NCBI GenBank assembly: GCA_018830445.1
Contig: JAHJSN010000105.1
Span: 1 to 42,208 of the forward strand
Source of the DNA: Alphaproteobacteria bacterium
GTDB taxonomy: Bacteria > Pseudomonadota > Alphaproteobacteria > Rhizobiales > Hyphomicrobiaceae
Direction of reading: 5' to 3'
Length of the DNA stretch: 42,208 nt
Shown here one piece after another: positions 1-8,706 of this stretch (position 1 is its first letter; every line of letters starts with the position of its first letter). The notes under the pieces were generated by a model that saw only the letters and a program-made list of their open reading frames with translations, ran no database searches and was not told the origin of the DNA. The position numbers and the translations under genes are program-made.

Positions 1-122
1 AGCTTGGAGTTCCAAGGCTTGCCAAGTAACCTCAACCCTTCGAACCGGCCGGTGCGGACCCGCATGCCGGGTGGTGTGGCAGGGGAGATGAAGGCGCCAA
101 CCTTCATCCCCCTATGCCGATT
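1..122 (+). mobile_element. 3' end of a probable group II intron (domains V and VI), truncated by the window edge
   Basis: Two adjacent hairpins have the layout of group II intron domains V and VI. The first (44-75) has a 9-pair lower stem (44-52 with 67-75, one G/G mismatch at 48/71), a 2-base bulge at 65-66 and a 4-pair upper stem with a 4-base loop. After a 2-base linker, the second (78-118) pairs 78-85 and 88-94 with 101-107 and 109-118, leaving an unpaired A near 114, seven bases before a terminal AT at 120-121. A bulged adenosine seven or eight bases from the 3' end is the branch-point signature of domain VI. No reverse transcriptase is visible because the window starts here. The domain V loop is not GNRA and its catalytic triad is not clearly canonical, so the call is probable only. 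Confidence 0.5.
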
Positions 123-375
123 CGGTCGGAGCGAGCGCCGGCGCTCGTGCAATTAGAGCCGGTCATTTTGATCCCGCTGTTGCTGCACGGCACCAGCGAG
201 CACAAATCTCGCATCTCTATTGGCGCCGATACCTTCAATTCACACCGCGATTGCCCCACGTTGTGCAATACAGGCGTTCGGCGACATTGATTTTCACGGG
301 CTTCAAGGCCGACGTGTAAGCGATCCGGTTGCGTTGTGAGCCGTCTTCAGTAGATTTCCGAAGTCGGAAACCGTC
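123..375. other. intergenic region with a perfect short palindrome
   Basis: I see no convincing gene here. Positions 132-147 form a perfect 16-base palindrome (CGAGCGCC followed by its complement) just after the putative intron end. It could be a transcription terminator stem or part of the intron target site, but there is no T-run after it. The stretch before 376 should contain the promoter of the L,D-transpeptidase gene; no clear -35/-10 pair is evident. Confidence 0.35.
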
Positions 376-1674
376 GTGGCAACCAAATCAGGGGTGTGGA
401 ATTTGACCGGCTCACCAGGAAGTCGCTTGGCCACAGTTTTGGCGTTTCTGGGCGCATTTGCAGTTGTCCTGGCGGCGTTCGGGCCGGCCAGCGCGCAGCA
501 ATGGAACCCGTTTGCCGACCTTTCGGCGAGCAATTCCAGTTCGGACATCGGTTTTGCCCGCCGCTGGCAGGCCAACCCGCCGCCGGGATACCCGACGCTG
601 TCTCCGGCCAACATTGCCGCGACCCAGAAGGCCATCAAGCGTTACCAAGAGATCGTCAAGGACGGCGGCTGGAAAACGATACCCGACAAGAAGCTTGCCG
701 GTGGCAATAACGATCCCGCCGTTGAAATCCTGCGCCAGCGACTTCAGCTATCCGGTGATCTGGAATCGGGCGATGCGTGGATGCCCCAGCAGTTCGACTA
801 CAGCGTTGAGAAGGCGGTGAAGCGGTTCCAGGCAACCAATGGCTTGGCTCCCACGGGCATCGTCGACAAGCGCACCCGCGCAGCCCTCAATGTTTCCGCC
901 AAGACCCGGCTGAAGCAGTTGAAAAAGGGGCTGTCACGCATCCGCCAGTACACCAGCAAGACGAAGAAGGGCCGTTACGTCGTCGTCAACATCCCCTCCG
1001 CTCAGATTGAAGCTGTCGAGGATGACAAAGTCGTCACCCGGCATGCCGGCGTCGTCGGCAAGGTTTCACGTCCCTCTCCGATTCTTTCTTCCAGCATCCA
1101 TGAACTGAACTTCAATCCGATTTGGCGGTTGCCGCCGACCGTCGTTTCGAAGGATCTTATCCCCAAGGGCCGCCAGATGGAAAAGGCGGGCAAGGACGTC
1201 CTCGTCAAATACGGCATCGATGCCTACGACGGCAGCGGGCGCAAACTCGATCCCGAAAAGATCAGGTGGAGTTCATCGCAGCCTCACGGCCTTTCGTATC
1301 GCCAGAAGCCCGGCAAGGATAACCCGCTAGGGTTCGTCAAGATCAACTTCCACAACGGTCATTCGGTGTATCTCCACGATACGCCTTCCGACAATCTCTT
1401 CGGCCGCAATTTCCGGGCGGCAAGTTCGGGCTGCATCCGCGTTCACAACATCGAGGATCTTGCCGCTTGGCTTCTCGAGGGCAAAGAGGGCTGGAACAAA
1501 TCGCAGGTCGTCACCATGCGTGAGACCGGTGAATCCAAGGATGTCCGCCTCAAGCGCCCGGTCAGACTGTATTTCGCCTACATCACCGCCTGGGCCACCG
1601 AAGATGGTGTCGTTCAGTTCCGTCGCGACCTTTACGGCAAGGACGGCGTTGGTAGTGATGCCGGGAGCTATTAG
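376..1674 (+). CDS. L,D-transpeptidase with peptidoglycan-binding domain (YkuD family)
   Basis: This protein of 432 residues begins with GTG and has an N-terminal hydrophobic segment (about residues 15-40) ending in SAQQ, consistent with a signal peptide or anchor. A peptidoglycan-binding-1-like helical region lies around residues 110-175 (VEKAVKRFQATNGL). The C-terminal half is a YkuD catalytic domain: His334 in YLHDTP and the nucleophile Cys353 in SSGCIRV match the HxxxxxSxGCxR pattern. Such enzymes form 3-3 cross-links in peptidoglycan or attach proteins to it in the periplasm. Its length and domain order resemble the YcbB/LdtD class rather than the short ErfK class. It is followed by a long spacer and is probably monocistronic. 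The family call is firm; the exact cross-link formed is inference. Confidence 0.9.
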   Translation: MATKSGVWNLTGSPGSRLATVLAFLGAFAVVLAAFGPASAQQWNPFADLSASNSSSDIGFARRWQANPPPGYPTLSPANIAATQKAIKRYQEIVKDGGWKTIPDKKLAGGNNDPAVEILRQRLQLSGDLESGDAWMPQQFDYSVEKAVKRFQATNGLAPTGIVDKRTRAALNVSAKTRLKQLKKGLSRIRQYTSKTKKGRYVVVNIPSAQIEAVEDDKVVTRHAGVVGKVSRPSPILSSSIHELNFNPIWRLPPTVVSKDLIPKGRQMEKAGKDVLVKYGIDAYDGSGRKLDPEKIRWSSSQPHGLSYRQKPGKDNPLGFVKINFHNGHSVYLHDTPSDNLFGRNFRAASSGCIRVHNIEDLAAWLLEGKEGWNKSQVVTMRETGESKDVRLKRPVRLYFAYITAWATEDGVVQFRRDLYGKDGVGSDAGSY

Positions 1675-1722
1675 CCTGAACGGGCCGGTCTGATCCCGGA
1701 ACCAGACTAGGAAGTCGAAAAC

Positions 1723-1762
1723 CGCGCCGCGTCGCGCCGCGCCGCATCGCGCCGCGCCGCAT
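1723..1762. repeat. 15-bp GC-only-type tandem repeat, about 2.7 copies
   Basis: The unit CGCGCCGCGCCGCAT occurs at 1733-1747 and again at 1748-1762, preceded by a partial copy at 1723-1732 in which the last bases differ. It lies in the spacer after the L,D-transpeptidase gene. Replication slippage is the simplest origin; no function is implied. Confidence 0.7.
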
Positions 1763-1768
1763 CGCGAT

Positions 1769-1791
1769 GACCCGCCCGGCCCCGCCGGGTC
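1769..1791 (+). terminator. possible terminator hairpin after the L,D-transpeptidase gene
   Basis: GACCCG at 1769-1774 can pair with CGGGTC at 1786-1791 around a GC-rich loop. A short TTTT occurs about 20 bases later, so it is not a classical intrinsic terminator. It is the only stable stem close after the gene. Confidence 0.25.
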
Positions 1792-2156
1792 GGCGTGCGC
1801 GGTGTTTTGCCATTGCATTTTTACACCGCTTGATGTTTCTCAAAGACCTCGCCCGGTCGCAGCGTGTAGCAGAAGCGCCGGGTGGCGGTTGTTCTGCGTT
1901 CGACCACCGCCGTAGGCAGGCACGGGGATGGAAATTAGGCTTAAGGCAAATTGTGGCGGCGACAGGCATGGCAATATGCTGTCTGCATCCGAACGGAATG
2001 AATTGAGAAACAACGCTTCCGCCGCATTGTGCCTCACTTCCGTCTCAGCTATAGTTAGAATAAAATGAATATGAACGGTGCGCGCGGCGGTTGAAACTGA
2101 GACGGGAAACGGTTTCACAGGCCAAAAGATGCAACGGTATCGGCAGGGAACGTTTG

Positions 2157-3392
2157 ATGGACTACGCTAAGAAATTCGAAGAAGCGATTGCTGCTCTGCA
2201 CCGCGAGGGCCGCTACCGTGTCTTCGCCGACCTCAAACGCCATTGTGGTGAGTATCCTCACGCCTTGCACTTCGGCTCCGGGACGCCGCCGCGCGAGATA
2301 ACCGTATGGTGTTCCAACGACTATCTCGGCATGAGCCAGCACCCCAAAGTCTTAGCGGCCATGCACGAAGCCATCGATACCGTCGGCGCAGGTTCCGGCG
2401 GCACCCGCAACATTTCCGGCACCACCCATTACCACGTCGAACTCGAACGGGAGATTGCCGACCTGCACCAGAAAGAGTCCGCACTCCTCTTCACCTCCGC
2501 CTTCGTTGCCAACGACGCCACCCTCGATACCGTCCAGAAACTCATTCCCGGCACCGTCGTCTTCTCCGATGAGAAGAACCACGCGTCCATGATCGCCGGC
2601 ATTCGTCATGGCGGAGGCATGAAGCACATCTGGCGCCATAACGATATCGAAGACCTGGAATCGCTTCTCAAGCAGTATCCCAAGGATACGCCCAAGCTGA
2701 TCGTCTTCGAGAGTGTCTACTCGATGGACGGCCACATCGCGCCGATTGCTGCGATCTGCGATCTGGCGGAGAAATATGGCGCCATGACCTACCTCGATGA
2801 GGTCCATGCCGTCGGCCTCTACGGCCCGCGCGGCGGCGGCATCGCTGAGCGGGACGGCGTCATGCAGCGTCTCGACATCATCAACGGCACGCTGGCCAAG
2901 GGGTTTGGCGTCATGGGCGGCTACATCGCTGCCTCCAAGGCGATCTGCGACGCGATCCGCTCGTACGCCGCCGGCTTCATCTTCACGACTTCGCTGGCCC
3001 CTGCGGTCGCCGCCGGTGCACTGGCCTCGATGCGTCACCTGAAATCTTCGAATGCCGAACGCGAACTCCATCAGGAGCGCGCAGCAACACTGAAGGCCCG
3101 CCTCAAGGAAGCCCGCCTTCCTGTGATGGACAACCCGAGCCACATCGTCCCCGTCATGGTCGGAGATCCCGTGCACTGCAAGGCGGTCACCGATGCGCTG
3201 CTCACCCACTACGGGGTCTACGCCCAGCCGATCAACTACCCGACCGTGCCGCGCAGAACCGAACGCATCCGCCTGACGCCGGGTCCGATGCACACGGATG
3301 CCTTGATGGACCACCTGGTCGCCTCATTGAGCGAACTGTGGGAACGCTGCCCGGTTGCCCAGGGGCACTACGTCAAGCTGGCCGCGGAGTAA
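2157..3392 (+). CDS. hemA: 5-aminolevulinate synthase
   Basis: This is a PLP enzyme of the alpha-oxoamine synthase family that condenses glycine with succinyl-CoA to 5-aminolevulinate, the first committed step of haem and tetrapyrrole synthesis in alphaproteobacteria (C4 or Shemin pathway). I choose the ATG at 2157 (410 residues), since [11 protein letters not shown] is the usual N-terminus and AGGGA lies about 10 bases upstream; an upstream in-frame ATG at 2091 would add 22 atypical residues. The Schiff-base lysine is Lys248 in [11 protein letters not shown], the same number as in the Rhodobacter capsulatus enzyme. Other family motifs include [21 protein letters not shown] and [12 protein letters not shown]. 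The gene appears monocistronic, with a repeat element following it. Confidence 0.97.
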   Translation: MDYAKKFEEAIAALHREGRYRVFADLKRHCGEYPHALHFGSGTPPREITVWCSNDYLGMSQHPKVLAAMHEAIDTVGAGSGGTRNISGTTHYHVELEREIADLHQKESALLFTSAFVANDATLDTVQKLIPGTVVFSDEKNHASMIAGIRHGGGMKHIWRHNDIEDLESLLKQYPKDTPKLIVFESVYSMDGHIAPIAAICDLAEKYGAMTYLDEVHAVGLYGPRGGGIAERDGVMQRLDIINGTLAKGFGVMGGYIAASKAICDAIRSYAAGFIFTTSLAPAVAAGALASMRHLKSSNAERELHQERAATLKARLKEARLPVMDNPSHIVPVMVGDPVHCKAVTDALLTHYGVYAQPINYPTVPRRTERIRLTPGPMHTDALMDHLVASLSELWERCPVAQGHYVKLAAE

Positions 3393-3453
3393 GATCGGGC
3401 AATCCGCGCACAGCCGCCGGGCGCTTTCACCTGCAGGCAGGATTTCATTGCCA

Positions 3454-3610
3454 AGTGCTCTGGATCAAACATTTGATTCCCGGGTGGAGGTCGTCAAATG
3501 TTTGTGAATCCAGAACACAATCAAAAGGTTGCCTAGTCTTCTGGGCTGAGTGTTCCGGGCTGACATTCAGGTTCCCGGCAGGGAACCATATGTCAGAGTC
3601 GGAGCACTAG
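3454..3610. repeat. bipartite palindromic intergenic element, copy 1
   Basis: Two hairpins stand in series. Hairpin A (3455-3518) pairs GTGCTCTGGAT and CAAACATTTG with CAAATGTTTG and ATCCAGAACAC. Hairpin B (3549-3608) pairs AGTGTTCCG and CTGACAT with ATGTCAG and CGGAGCACT, with an inner GGTTCCC/GGGAACC stem. A linker of about 30 bases separates them. A nearly identical element is at 22332-22476; this copy has an extra 14 bases in the linker. It ends 18 bases before the ATG of the next gene. The architecture resembles rhizobial intergenic mosaic or BIME-like elements, but I cannot assign it to a named family. Confidence 0.85.
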
Positions 3611-3628
3611 AACAACGAGGACCAACAC

Positions 3629-5212
3629 ATGCTGCGCGCACGGACCTGTCTTGGCGGAATGGTCACCGCTCCTCAGCACCTGGCTGCAGAAACCGGCGCG
3701 GCAGTCCTTCGCGAAGGCGGCAATGCGATCGAAGCGATGATTGCCGCCGCGGCAACCATCGCGGTTACGTACCCTCACATGAACGGTATCGGCGGCGACG
3801 GCTTCTGGCTCATCTCCCGGCCGGGTGAAAAGCCAGTTGCGATCGAGGCATGCGGGCCTGCCGCGGCGCTGGCGAGTGTCCAATCCTATCGTGCGGAAGG
3901 TTTGGAAGCCGTTCCCCTGCGCGGCCCGAAGGCGGCAATCACCATCGCCGGAGCTATCGCCGGATGGCAGAAGGCCCTTGAGGTATCCGCCGCCATCGGT
4001 GGCCGGCTGCCTTTGCGGCGGCTGCTTGAGGATGCAGTCCGCCATGCCCGGGACGGCGCACCGGTCAGCTCTTCTGTCGCCCTACGCGCCAACCTCAAGT
4101 GGCCGGAACTGAACGAGGCTCCCGGATATCGGGAAACCTTCGGCATCAATGGGCCGTTGCAGGAAGCCGGCATACTGCGCCAGCCGGCACTCGTCGCCAC
4201 CTTCGAACGTTTCCTCGAGGCCGGCCTCGAGGACTTCTACCGTGGCGACCTCGCCCGCAGCATGGCCGCCGACCTTGAAGCCGCCGGAAGCACCTTGCGC
4301 CTTGCCGATTTCGAATCCTACTCCGCCAAGTTTGTCGAACCGCTGCAAATCCGCATCGCTGCCGGTGAGGTCTACAACCTGCCGCCCCCGACCCAGGGCG
4401 TCACCACCTTGATGCTCATAAAGTTGTTTGAAAGCCTCGCCGTCGAAACCGCCGAAACCTTCGAGCATCTCCACGGTCTTGTAGAGTCCGCCAAGCGCGC
4501 TTACCTGCTTCGCGACGCAGCCCTCGGCGATCCCGCCCGTATGCGCGACGATTGCCGCGCGTGGCTCGACGACGCCTTCATCGCGCGCGAAGCCGCCAGG
4601 ATCGACATGGCGAAGGCCTCCCCCTGGCCGCAACCAAGCCAGGAGGGCGATACCATATGGATGGGCGCCGCCGATGCCAGCGGCAACGTCGTCAGCTACA
4701 TTCAAAGCCTGTTCAAGGATTTCGGCTCCGGAGTCGTGCTGCCGGGTACGGGCGTGCTCTGGCACAACCGAGGTTACAGCTTCTCTCTGCGCCCCGGCCC
4801 GAACGAACTGGGCCCCGGCCGGTTGCCGTTCCACACGCTCAACCCCGCCCTGGCGCGCCTCGACGACGGCCGCACACTGGCCTTCGGCACGATGGGCGGC
4901 GACGGCCAGCCGCAGACACTTGCCACCATCTTTTCCCGGCATATTCTATTCGGACAGGACATGCAGGCTGCCATTACCGCCCCGCGCTGGTTCCTCGGCA
5001 CGAGGCCGGGAGAAACACGACCAACCCTGAATTTGGAAAGCCGCTACCCTGAAAAACTCGTGAAGGCGATGCGCACTGCCGGCCATGACGTTGCGCTCAT
5101 CGATCCGTTCCACGATCTGATGGGCCACGCCGGGATGCTCTCGATCGACCAGACCGGTGTCATTCGCGCCGCCACCGACCCGCGCTCGGACGGTTCCTGC
5201 GTCGGCATCTAA
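3629..5212 (+). CDS. gamma-glutamyltransferase family protein (YwrD-like)
   Basis: The 527-residue product belongs to the Ntn-hydrolase gamma-glutamyltranspeptidase family, which cleaves gamma-glutamyl bonds such as that of glutathione and self-processes at a threonine. Family features include GGMVTAPQHLAAETG at the N-terminus, GGNAIEAMIAAA, and NGIGGDGFWLI. The expected processing and catalytic threonine is Thr342 in GDTIWMGAADASGNVVS, aligned with the TTH region of classical enzymes; the I-W context is that of the YwrD-like branch, which usually lacks a signal peptide, as here. The start at 3629 has GAGG about 10 bases upstream. Its substrate cannot be told. It lies directly behind a two-hairpin repeat that forms most of its leader. 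Confidence 0.88.
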   Translation: MLRARTCLGGMVTAPQHLAAETGAAVLREGGNAIEAMIAAAATIAVTYPHMNGIGGDGFWLISRPGEKPVAIEACGPAAALASVQSYRAEGLEAVPLRGPKAAITIAGAIAGWQKALEVSAAIGGRLPLRRLLEDAVRHARDGAPVSSSVALRANLKWPELNEAPGYRETFGINGPLQEAGILRQPALVATFERFLEAGLEDFYRGDLARSMAADLEAAGSTLRLADFESYSAKFVEPLQIRIAAGEVYNLPPPTQGVTTLMLIKLFESLAVETAETFEHLHGLVESAKRAYLLRDAALGDPARMRDDCRAWLDDAFIAREAARIDMAKASPWPQPSQEGDTIWMGAADASGNVVSYIQSLFKDFGSGVVLPGTGVLWHNRGYSFSLRPGPNELGPGRLPFHTLNPALARLDDGRTLAFGTMGGDGQPQTLATIFSRHILFGQDMQAAITAPRWFLGTRPGETRPTLNLESRYPEKLVKAMRTAGHDVALIDPFHDLMGHAGMLSIDQTGVIRAATDPRSDGSCVGI

Positions 5213-5387
5213 GAGTCGCCCGGCATTCGTCCACCGGTGATCCACGGGCATTCATCATGCCGACATGCCGCGTGGCAGTGGCGGCAACAAACGCTGTAAA
5301 CTCGTTGTCCAGCCACCGGCCGGACAAAAACCCGCCGCAAGATGACTTTCCGCAGGCCGCGCGCGAACTTGAAGGCCGCCCCAGAGC

Positions 5388-6335
5388 ATGTCGAACGAAG
5401 CGCCACCACGCCCTGTCATATCTGTCGTCATCCCCATGCATAACGAGCAGGAGGTGATGCACCAGCTATTCGGCCGTCTCATCCCGGTCATGACGGAGAT
5501 CGCCGAACCCTTCGAGATCGTCTGTGTCGATGACGGCAGCCGCGACGACACCTGGCGGATGCTCCGCTTGATCTCCGTGGATGAGCCGCGCATTCGTCCA
5601 CTGCGGCTTTCGCGGAATTTCGGCAAGGAAATCGCCATGACCGCCGGGCTCGACGCGGCCCAGGGCGAGGCTGTCGTCTTCATCGACGCCGATCTGCAGG
5701 ATCCCCCCGAACTGATCGGCGAATTCGTCAAGCTGTGGCGGCAGGGCTATCAGAATGTCTACGGCCTGCGCACCAAGCGCGCCGAGGATACGATATCCAA
5801 GCGCACCACCGCCGGCATGTTCTATTCCATCTTCAACCATCTGAGCGACACGCCGCTGCCCGCCAACGCCGGCGATTTCCGTCTCCTGGGACCCGATGCG
5901 GTTCGTGCCCTGAGAGCCTGTCGCGAGCGGCAGCGCTTCATGAAGGGCCTTTACACCTGGGTTGGCTTCGCCTCGATCGCCGTCCCCTACGAGCGTCCGG
6001 CGCGCGCTGCGGGCCAAACCAAATTTTCCATGTTCCGGTTATGGAACTTCGCCCTGGAAGGCATCACCTCGCATTCGACGGTGCTGCTGCGGGCGTGGAC
6101 ATACGTCGGTCTCATCGCGATTGCCTTCGGCGTCCTGCTAGGCGTTTGGCTGCTCATCGAATACTTTGCATTCGGACGCAATCCGCCGGGGTTCTACCTG
6201 ACCGTCTTCGTCGTCCTGGGCTTCTCGTCGTTGAACTTCATCATGCTGGGAATCCTTGGCGAATATGTCGGTCGCATCTATCAGGAAGTGAAGAACCGGC
6301 CGCTGTATTTCCTGCGCAACGACGATTTGGAATGA
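5388..6335 (+). CDS. family 2 glycosyltransferase, polyprenyl-phosphate sugar synthase type (GtrB/ArnC/DPM1-like)
   Basis: The 315-residue protein has an N-terminal GT2 domain with VISVVIPMHNEQ, CVDDGSRDDTW and the metal-binding FIDADLQDPPE, followed by the ERQRFMKGLYTWVG segment typical of dolichol-phosphate-mannose-synthase-like enzymes. Two C-terminal membrane segments follow (about 241-263 and 270-297). Such enzymes transfer a sugar from a nucleotide donor to undecaprenyl phosphate on the cytoplasmic face. The next gene, nine bases downstream, encodes a GtrA-type protein, so the two form a classic GtrB-GtrA pair that loads and flips a lipid-linked sugar for modification of a surface polymer. 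The sugar is not predictable. Confidence 0.9.
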   Translation: MSNEAPPRPVISVVIPMHNEQEVMHQLFGRLIPVMTEIAEPFEIVCVDDGSRDDTWRMLRLISVDEPRIRPLRLSRNFGKEIAMTAGLDAAQGEAVVFIDADLQDPPELIGEFVKLWRQGYQNVYGLRTKRAEDTISKRTTAGMFYSIFNHLSDTPLPANAGDFRLLGPDAVRALRACRERQRFMKGLYTWVGFASIAVPYERPARAAGQTKFSMFRLWNFALEGITSHSTVLLRAWTYVGLIAIAFGVLLGVWLLIEYFAFGRNPPGFYLTVFVVLGFSSLNFIMLGILGEYVGRIYQEVKNRPLYFLRNDDLE

Positions 6336-6344
6336 GAGGCGGCC

Positions 6345-7652
6345 TTGGGCCCAGACGCAATCCCCACCTCAGCCCGGCGCGTCGACGCTCTCGCGCGCCC
6401 GCCATTGCGAGAAGTCGCGCTATTCCTCGCCATTGGCGGCACGGCGACGCTCCTCAACATGATCTTCTATGTGAGCCTCGTTAATCTCGCGGGCGTCAAG
6501 CCGACCGCGGCTGCGGCGTTGTCATTTGTGATGGTCGTGCCGTTCCATTTCATCTCCTATGCCCGCGTCGTGTTCCCGCCCGACCGGGTCGATCTGGCCC
6601 TGCTCATCCGCTACGTCCTGGCGCTGGGCCTGAGCTTCGCCCTCAACGTAGGCCTTGTCGCGGTGTACTGGGATTGGCTCGGTTTCCAGCCCATACCGGC
6701 GCAGATCCTGGGGCTGATCCCAGCGATCCTGGCGAATTATCTCACGTTCAAGTTTTTCGTCTTCCGGTCCGCACCGCTGCGGATGCCTGACGTCGATCCC
6801 GCCACGGCAGGACTCGTCGCCGTGATCGGCATTTCCGCCGCAACGCTCTACGCAGCCATCGCCGCCATGCTGATGACAGCCGGTCCGGCTCCCGCACCCG
6901 CCGTTGCAGCCGAATTGAGAACCGCCGCACTTGGCGACATTCTCGGGACCTTGCCAGATCACTCGCAATGGCTACCCCAGCTGATCGTCGGCCTGAACGC
7001 GATCCTGTTCGGCTCGGCACCCTCGATCATGGCAATATTGACAACTGGATTAATCGGACTGGCAGGCTTGCTGCTGGCCGCGGCTATTGTCGAACCGATG
7101 CGCGCTGGAAATGCCGATCTGGCAGCAATTCTAGCCGCCGGCCTGACGGCACTTGCATGCTTCATGGCGATGCATCTTGGCTGGTCTCACTTCGAGCCAA
7201 CTAGCTTGATCGCTCAGGCGCTCGTCGTGCTTGGTGCGGTAGTCGCCGCCTTGTCCGCAAGCGGCCTGACCGGGCGTTTAACTCAACCTTCCAACCTCGC
7301 AATCTTCGCGGGCGCTGCCCTCGTCGCAACGCTGAGTGAGGCGGCCGGAGCAATGGTTTGGCTGCTCGCAATCGGCGGGCTCGCGCTGGCGGCTTTCAGG
7401 CAACAGACCCCCGATGCCAAGGTGCAAAATTTCATCGCATTGATTTGCGCCTTCTCCGCCGCCGCCAGCCTTCTCTACGGCGCAGCCGCTTATGTCCCGA
7501 TGATGTCGGCGGCGCTCCTGGCCGCCCTGGGTCCCACGCTGCACACGCGCTCAGCCAGGACCAGCACCACAAGCCATCTTGCCGCCGCCGCGCTGATCAG
7601 TGTCGCGCTACTGATGGCCGCCAAGGTCTACCTGGCAATTGCGCCGGGATGA
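6345..7652 (+). CDS. GtrA-like lipid-linked sugar flippase with a large extra membrane domain
   Basis: The likely start is TTG at 6345, nine bases after the preceding glycosyltransferase; MSNE-style ATG starts are absent nearby. Residues about 22-142 match the GtrA domain, with four membrane segments beginning [18 protein letters not shown]. Known GtrA proteins are usually about 120-150 residues and help flip polyprenyl-phosphate-linked sugars. This one is 435 residues: the remaining 290 residues contain roughly seven or eight more hydrophobic segments with no motif I can name. That part could be a fused membrane transferase-like module (the third, GtrC-type role), but this is inference. The 3' end overlaps convergent lipB by 25 bases. 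Confidence 0.75.
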   Translation: MGPDAIPTSARRVDALARPPLREVALFLAIGGTATLLNMIFYVSLVNLAGVKPTAAAALSFVMVVPFHFISYARVVFPPDRVDLALLIRYVLALGLSFALNVGLVAVYWDWLGFQPIPAQILGLIPAILANYLTFKFFVFRSAPLRMPDVDPATAGLVAVIGISAATLYAAIAAMLMTAGPAPAPAVAAELRTAALGDILGTLPDHSQWLPQLIVGLNAILFGSAPSIMAILTTGLIGLAGLLLAAAIVEPMRAGNADLAAILAAGLTALACFMAMHLGWSHFEPTSLIAQALVVLGAVVAALSASGLTGRLTQPSNLAIFAGAALVATLSEAAGAMVWLLAIGGLALAAFRQQTPDAKVQNFIALICAFSAAASLLYGAAAYVPMMSAALLAALGPTLHTRSARTSTTSHLAAAALISVALLMAAKVYLAIAPG

Positions 7653-8380
7653 TTCCCGTCTGCGTCAAAAGCATCGCGAATTTCGCCCAGACGCGCGGCA
7701 AACACTTGTCGCAGGGCCGCGTCCAGATCCGCCATGGAAACTTTTACGCCGAGATCCGCAAAGCTCGTGACCCCGTGCTCACGGATTCCACACGGAACGA
7801 TCCCGGCAAAATGCGAAAGGTCCGGATCGACGTTGATGGAGATGCCGTGAAAGCTGATCCCCCGCCGGATGCGAATTCCAAGCGCGGCAATTTTGTCTTC
7901 GCCGCCTACAGCCGTATCCGGCCGTGCCACCCAGACGCCGACCCGCCCGTCTCGCAGTTCCCCCTTGATGCCGAACCGCTCCAGCGTTTCGATCACCACG
8001 CCTTCGAGAAACTGAACGAAGGCCCGAACGTCCCCCCCGAACCGACGGCGGACGTCGATCATGGCATAGGCAACCCGTTGCCCGGGACCATGATAGGTGT
8101 ACTGCCCGCCGCGGCCGCTTTGGAAAACCGGAAAAACGTCAGGTGCGACAAGATCGGCCGGCTTGGCGCTGGTGCCCGCCGTATAGAGCGGCGGGTGCTC
8201 CAGCAGCCATATCGCCTCATGCGCTCGCCCCGCGGCGATATCCGCCACCCGCGACTCCATAGCCGTCACCGCCTCTGGATAATCCACTGGCGATGTTGAA
8301 ACCACCCATTCAAGCTCCGCAGCGCTTTCCAATCCAGTTCGACTCTCAGAAATCCGGGGGGCACCCATTGCGTGTTCCAT
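7628..8380 (-). CDS. lipB: lipoyl(octanoyl) transferase LipB
   Basis: LipB moves octanoate from acyl carrier protein to lipoyl domains of enzymes such as pyruvate dehydrogenase, in the cytoplasm. Diagnostic motifs are [12 protein letters not shown], the lysine in [12 protein letters not shown] followed by SFHG, and the acyl-carrying cysteine in GIVPCGI. I choose the ATG at 8380 (250 residues), because the open frame extends to 8482 but the extra residues do not look LipB-like; ATG 8368 is another possibility. The gene runs toward the GtrA-like gene with a 25-base tail overlap, and its start lies about 160 bases from the tRNA-Leu gene on the other strand. Confidence 0.95.
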   Translation of the reverse strand: MEHAMGAPRISESRTGLESAAELEWVVSTSPVDYPEAVTAMESRVADIAAGRAHEAIWLLEHPPLYTAGTSAKPADLVAPDVFPVFQSGRGGQYTYHGPGQRVAYAMIDVRRRFGGDVRAFVQFLEGVVIETLERFGIKGELRDGRVGVWVARPDTAVGGEDKIAALGIRIRRGISFHGISINVDPDLSHFAGIVPCGIREHGVTSFADLGVKVSMADLDAALRQVFAARLGEIRDAFDADGNHPGAIAR

Positions 8381-8540
8381 GCCAGCGTTCCGGCCTATTC
8401 CACACACTCCGAACAGGTGCGCGCGGATCGGGCCTTGCCATCTTCGAGCCCATCTGTTAGCAGCATCCTCCTCAATCGTCACACGGTCTCAGACCTGTAG
8501 CGATTGAGACTTTAAACCCGAGATCTACAATCGGGCGAAT

Positions 8541-8625
8541 GCGGTCGTGGCGGAATTGGTAGACGCGCTACCTTGAGGTGGTAGTGGGTAACACCGTGGA
8601 GGTTCGAGTCCTCTCGACCGCACCA
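8541..8625 (+). tRNA. tRNA-Leu (anticodon GAG)
   Basis: The acceptor stem GCGGTCG (8541-8547) pairs with CGACCGC (8615-8621), followed by discriminator A and an encoded CCA (8623-8625). The anticodon stem CTACC/GGTAG encloses the loop TTGAGGT, giving anticodon GAG, which reads CUC and CUU leucine codons. A long variable arm (TGGGTAACACCGT region) and the GGTTCGAGTCC T-arm confirm a class II leucine tRNA. A T-rich stretch follows at 8626-8641 and could aid termination. Confidence 0.97.
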
Positions 8626-8706
8626 ATTTTCATCATTTTTCAATTGAGGTCAGGTCCTGCACCTTTGCGCACGCCCAAGGCCGAAACGGCAACAGCCGTC
8701 CGGCCC

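Larger units (their letters stand above)
1675..2156. other. intergenic region upstream of hemA
   Basis: This 480-base spacer contains a GC-rich tandem repeat (1723-1762), a possible terminator stem (1769-1791) and an AT-rich stretch at about 2044-2073 that probably carries the hemA promoter. Positions 2055-2061 read TTAGAAT, which equals one half of an Irr-type iron control element, but the mirror half is not conserved. No FNR/FixK-like TTGAT-N4-ATCAA box was seen. Open frames here overlap the repeats and lack coding character. Confidence 0.4.

Noticed and set aside
2352-3314. A 320-residue minus-strand open frame opposite hemA
   Set aside because: It lies wholly within the firmly identified hemA gene and has no recognisable domain; GC-rich third positions create such frames.
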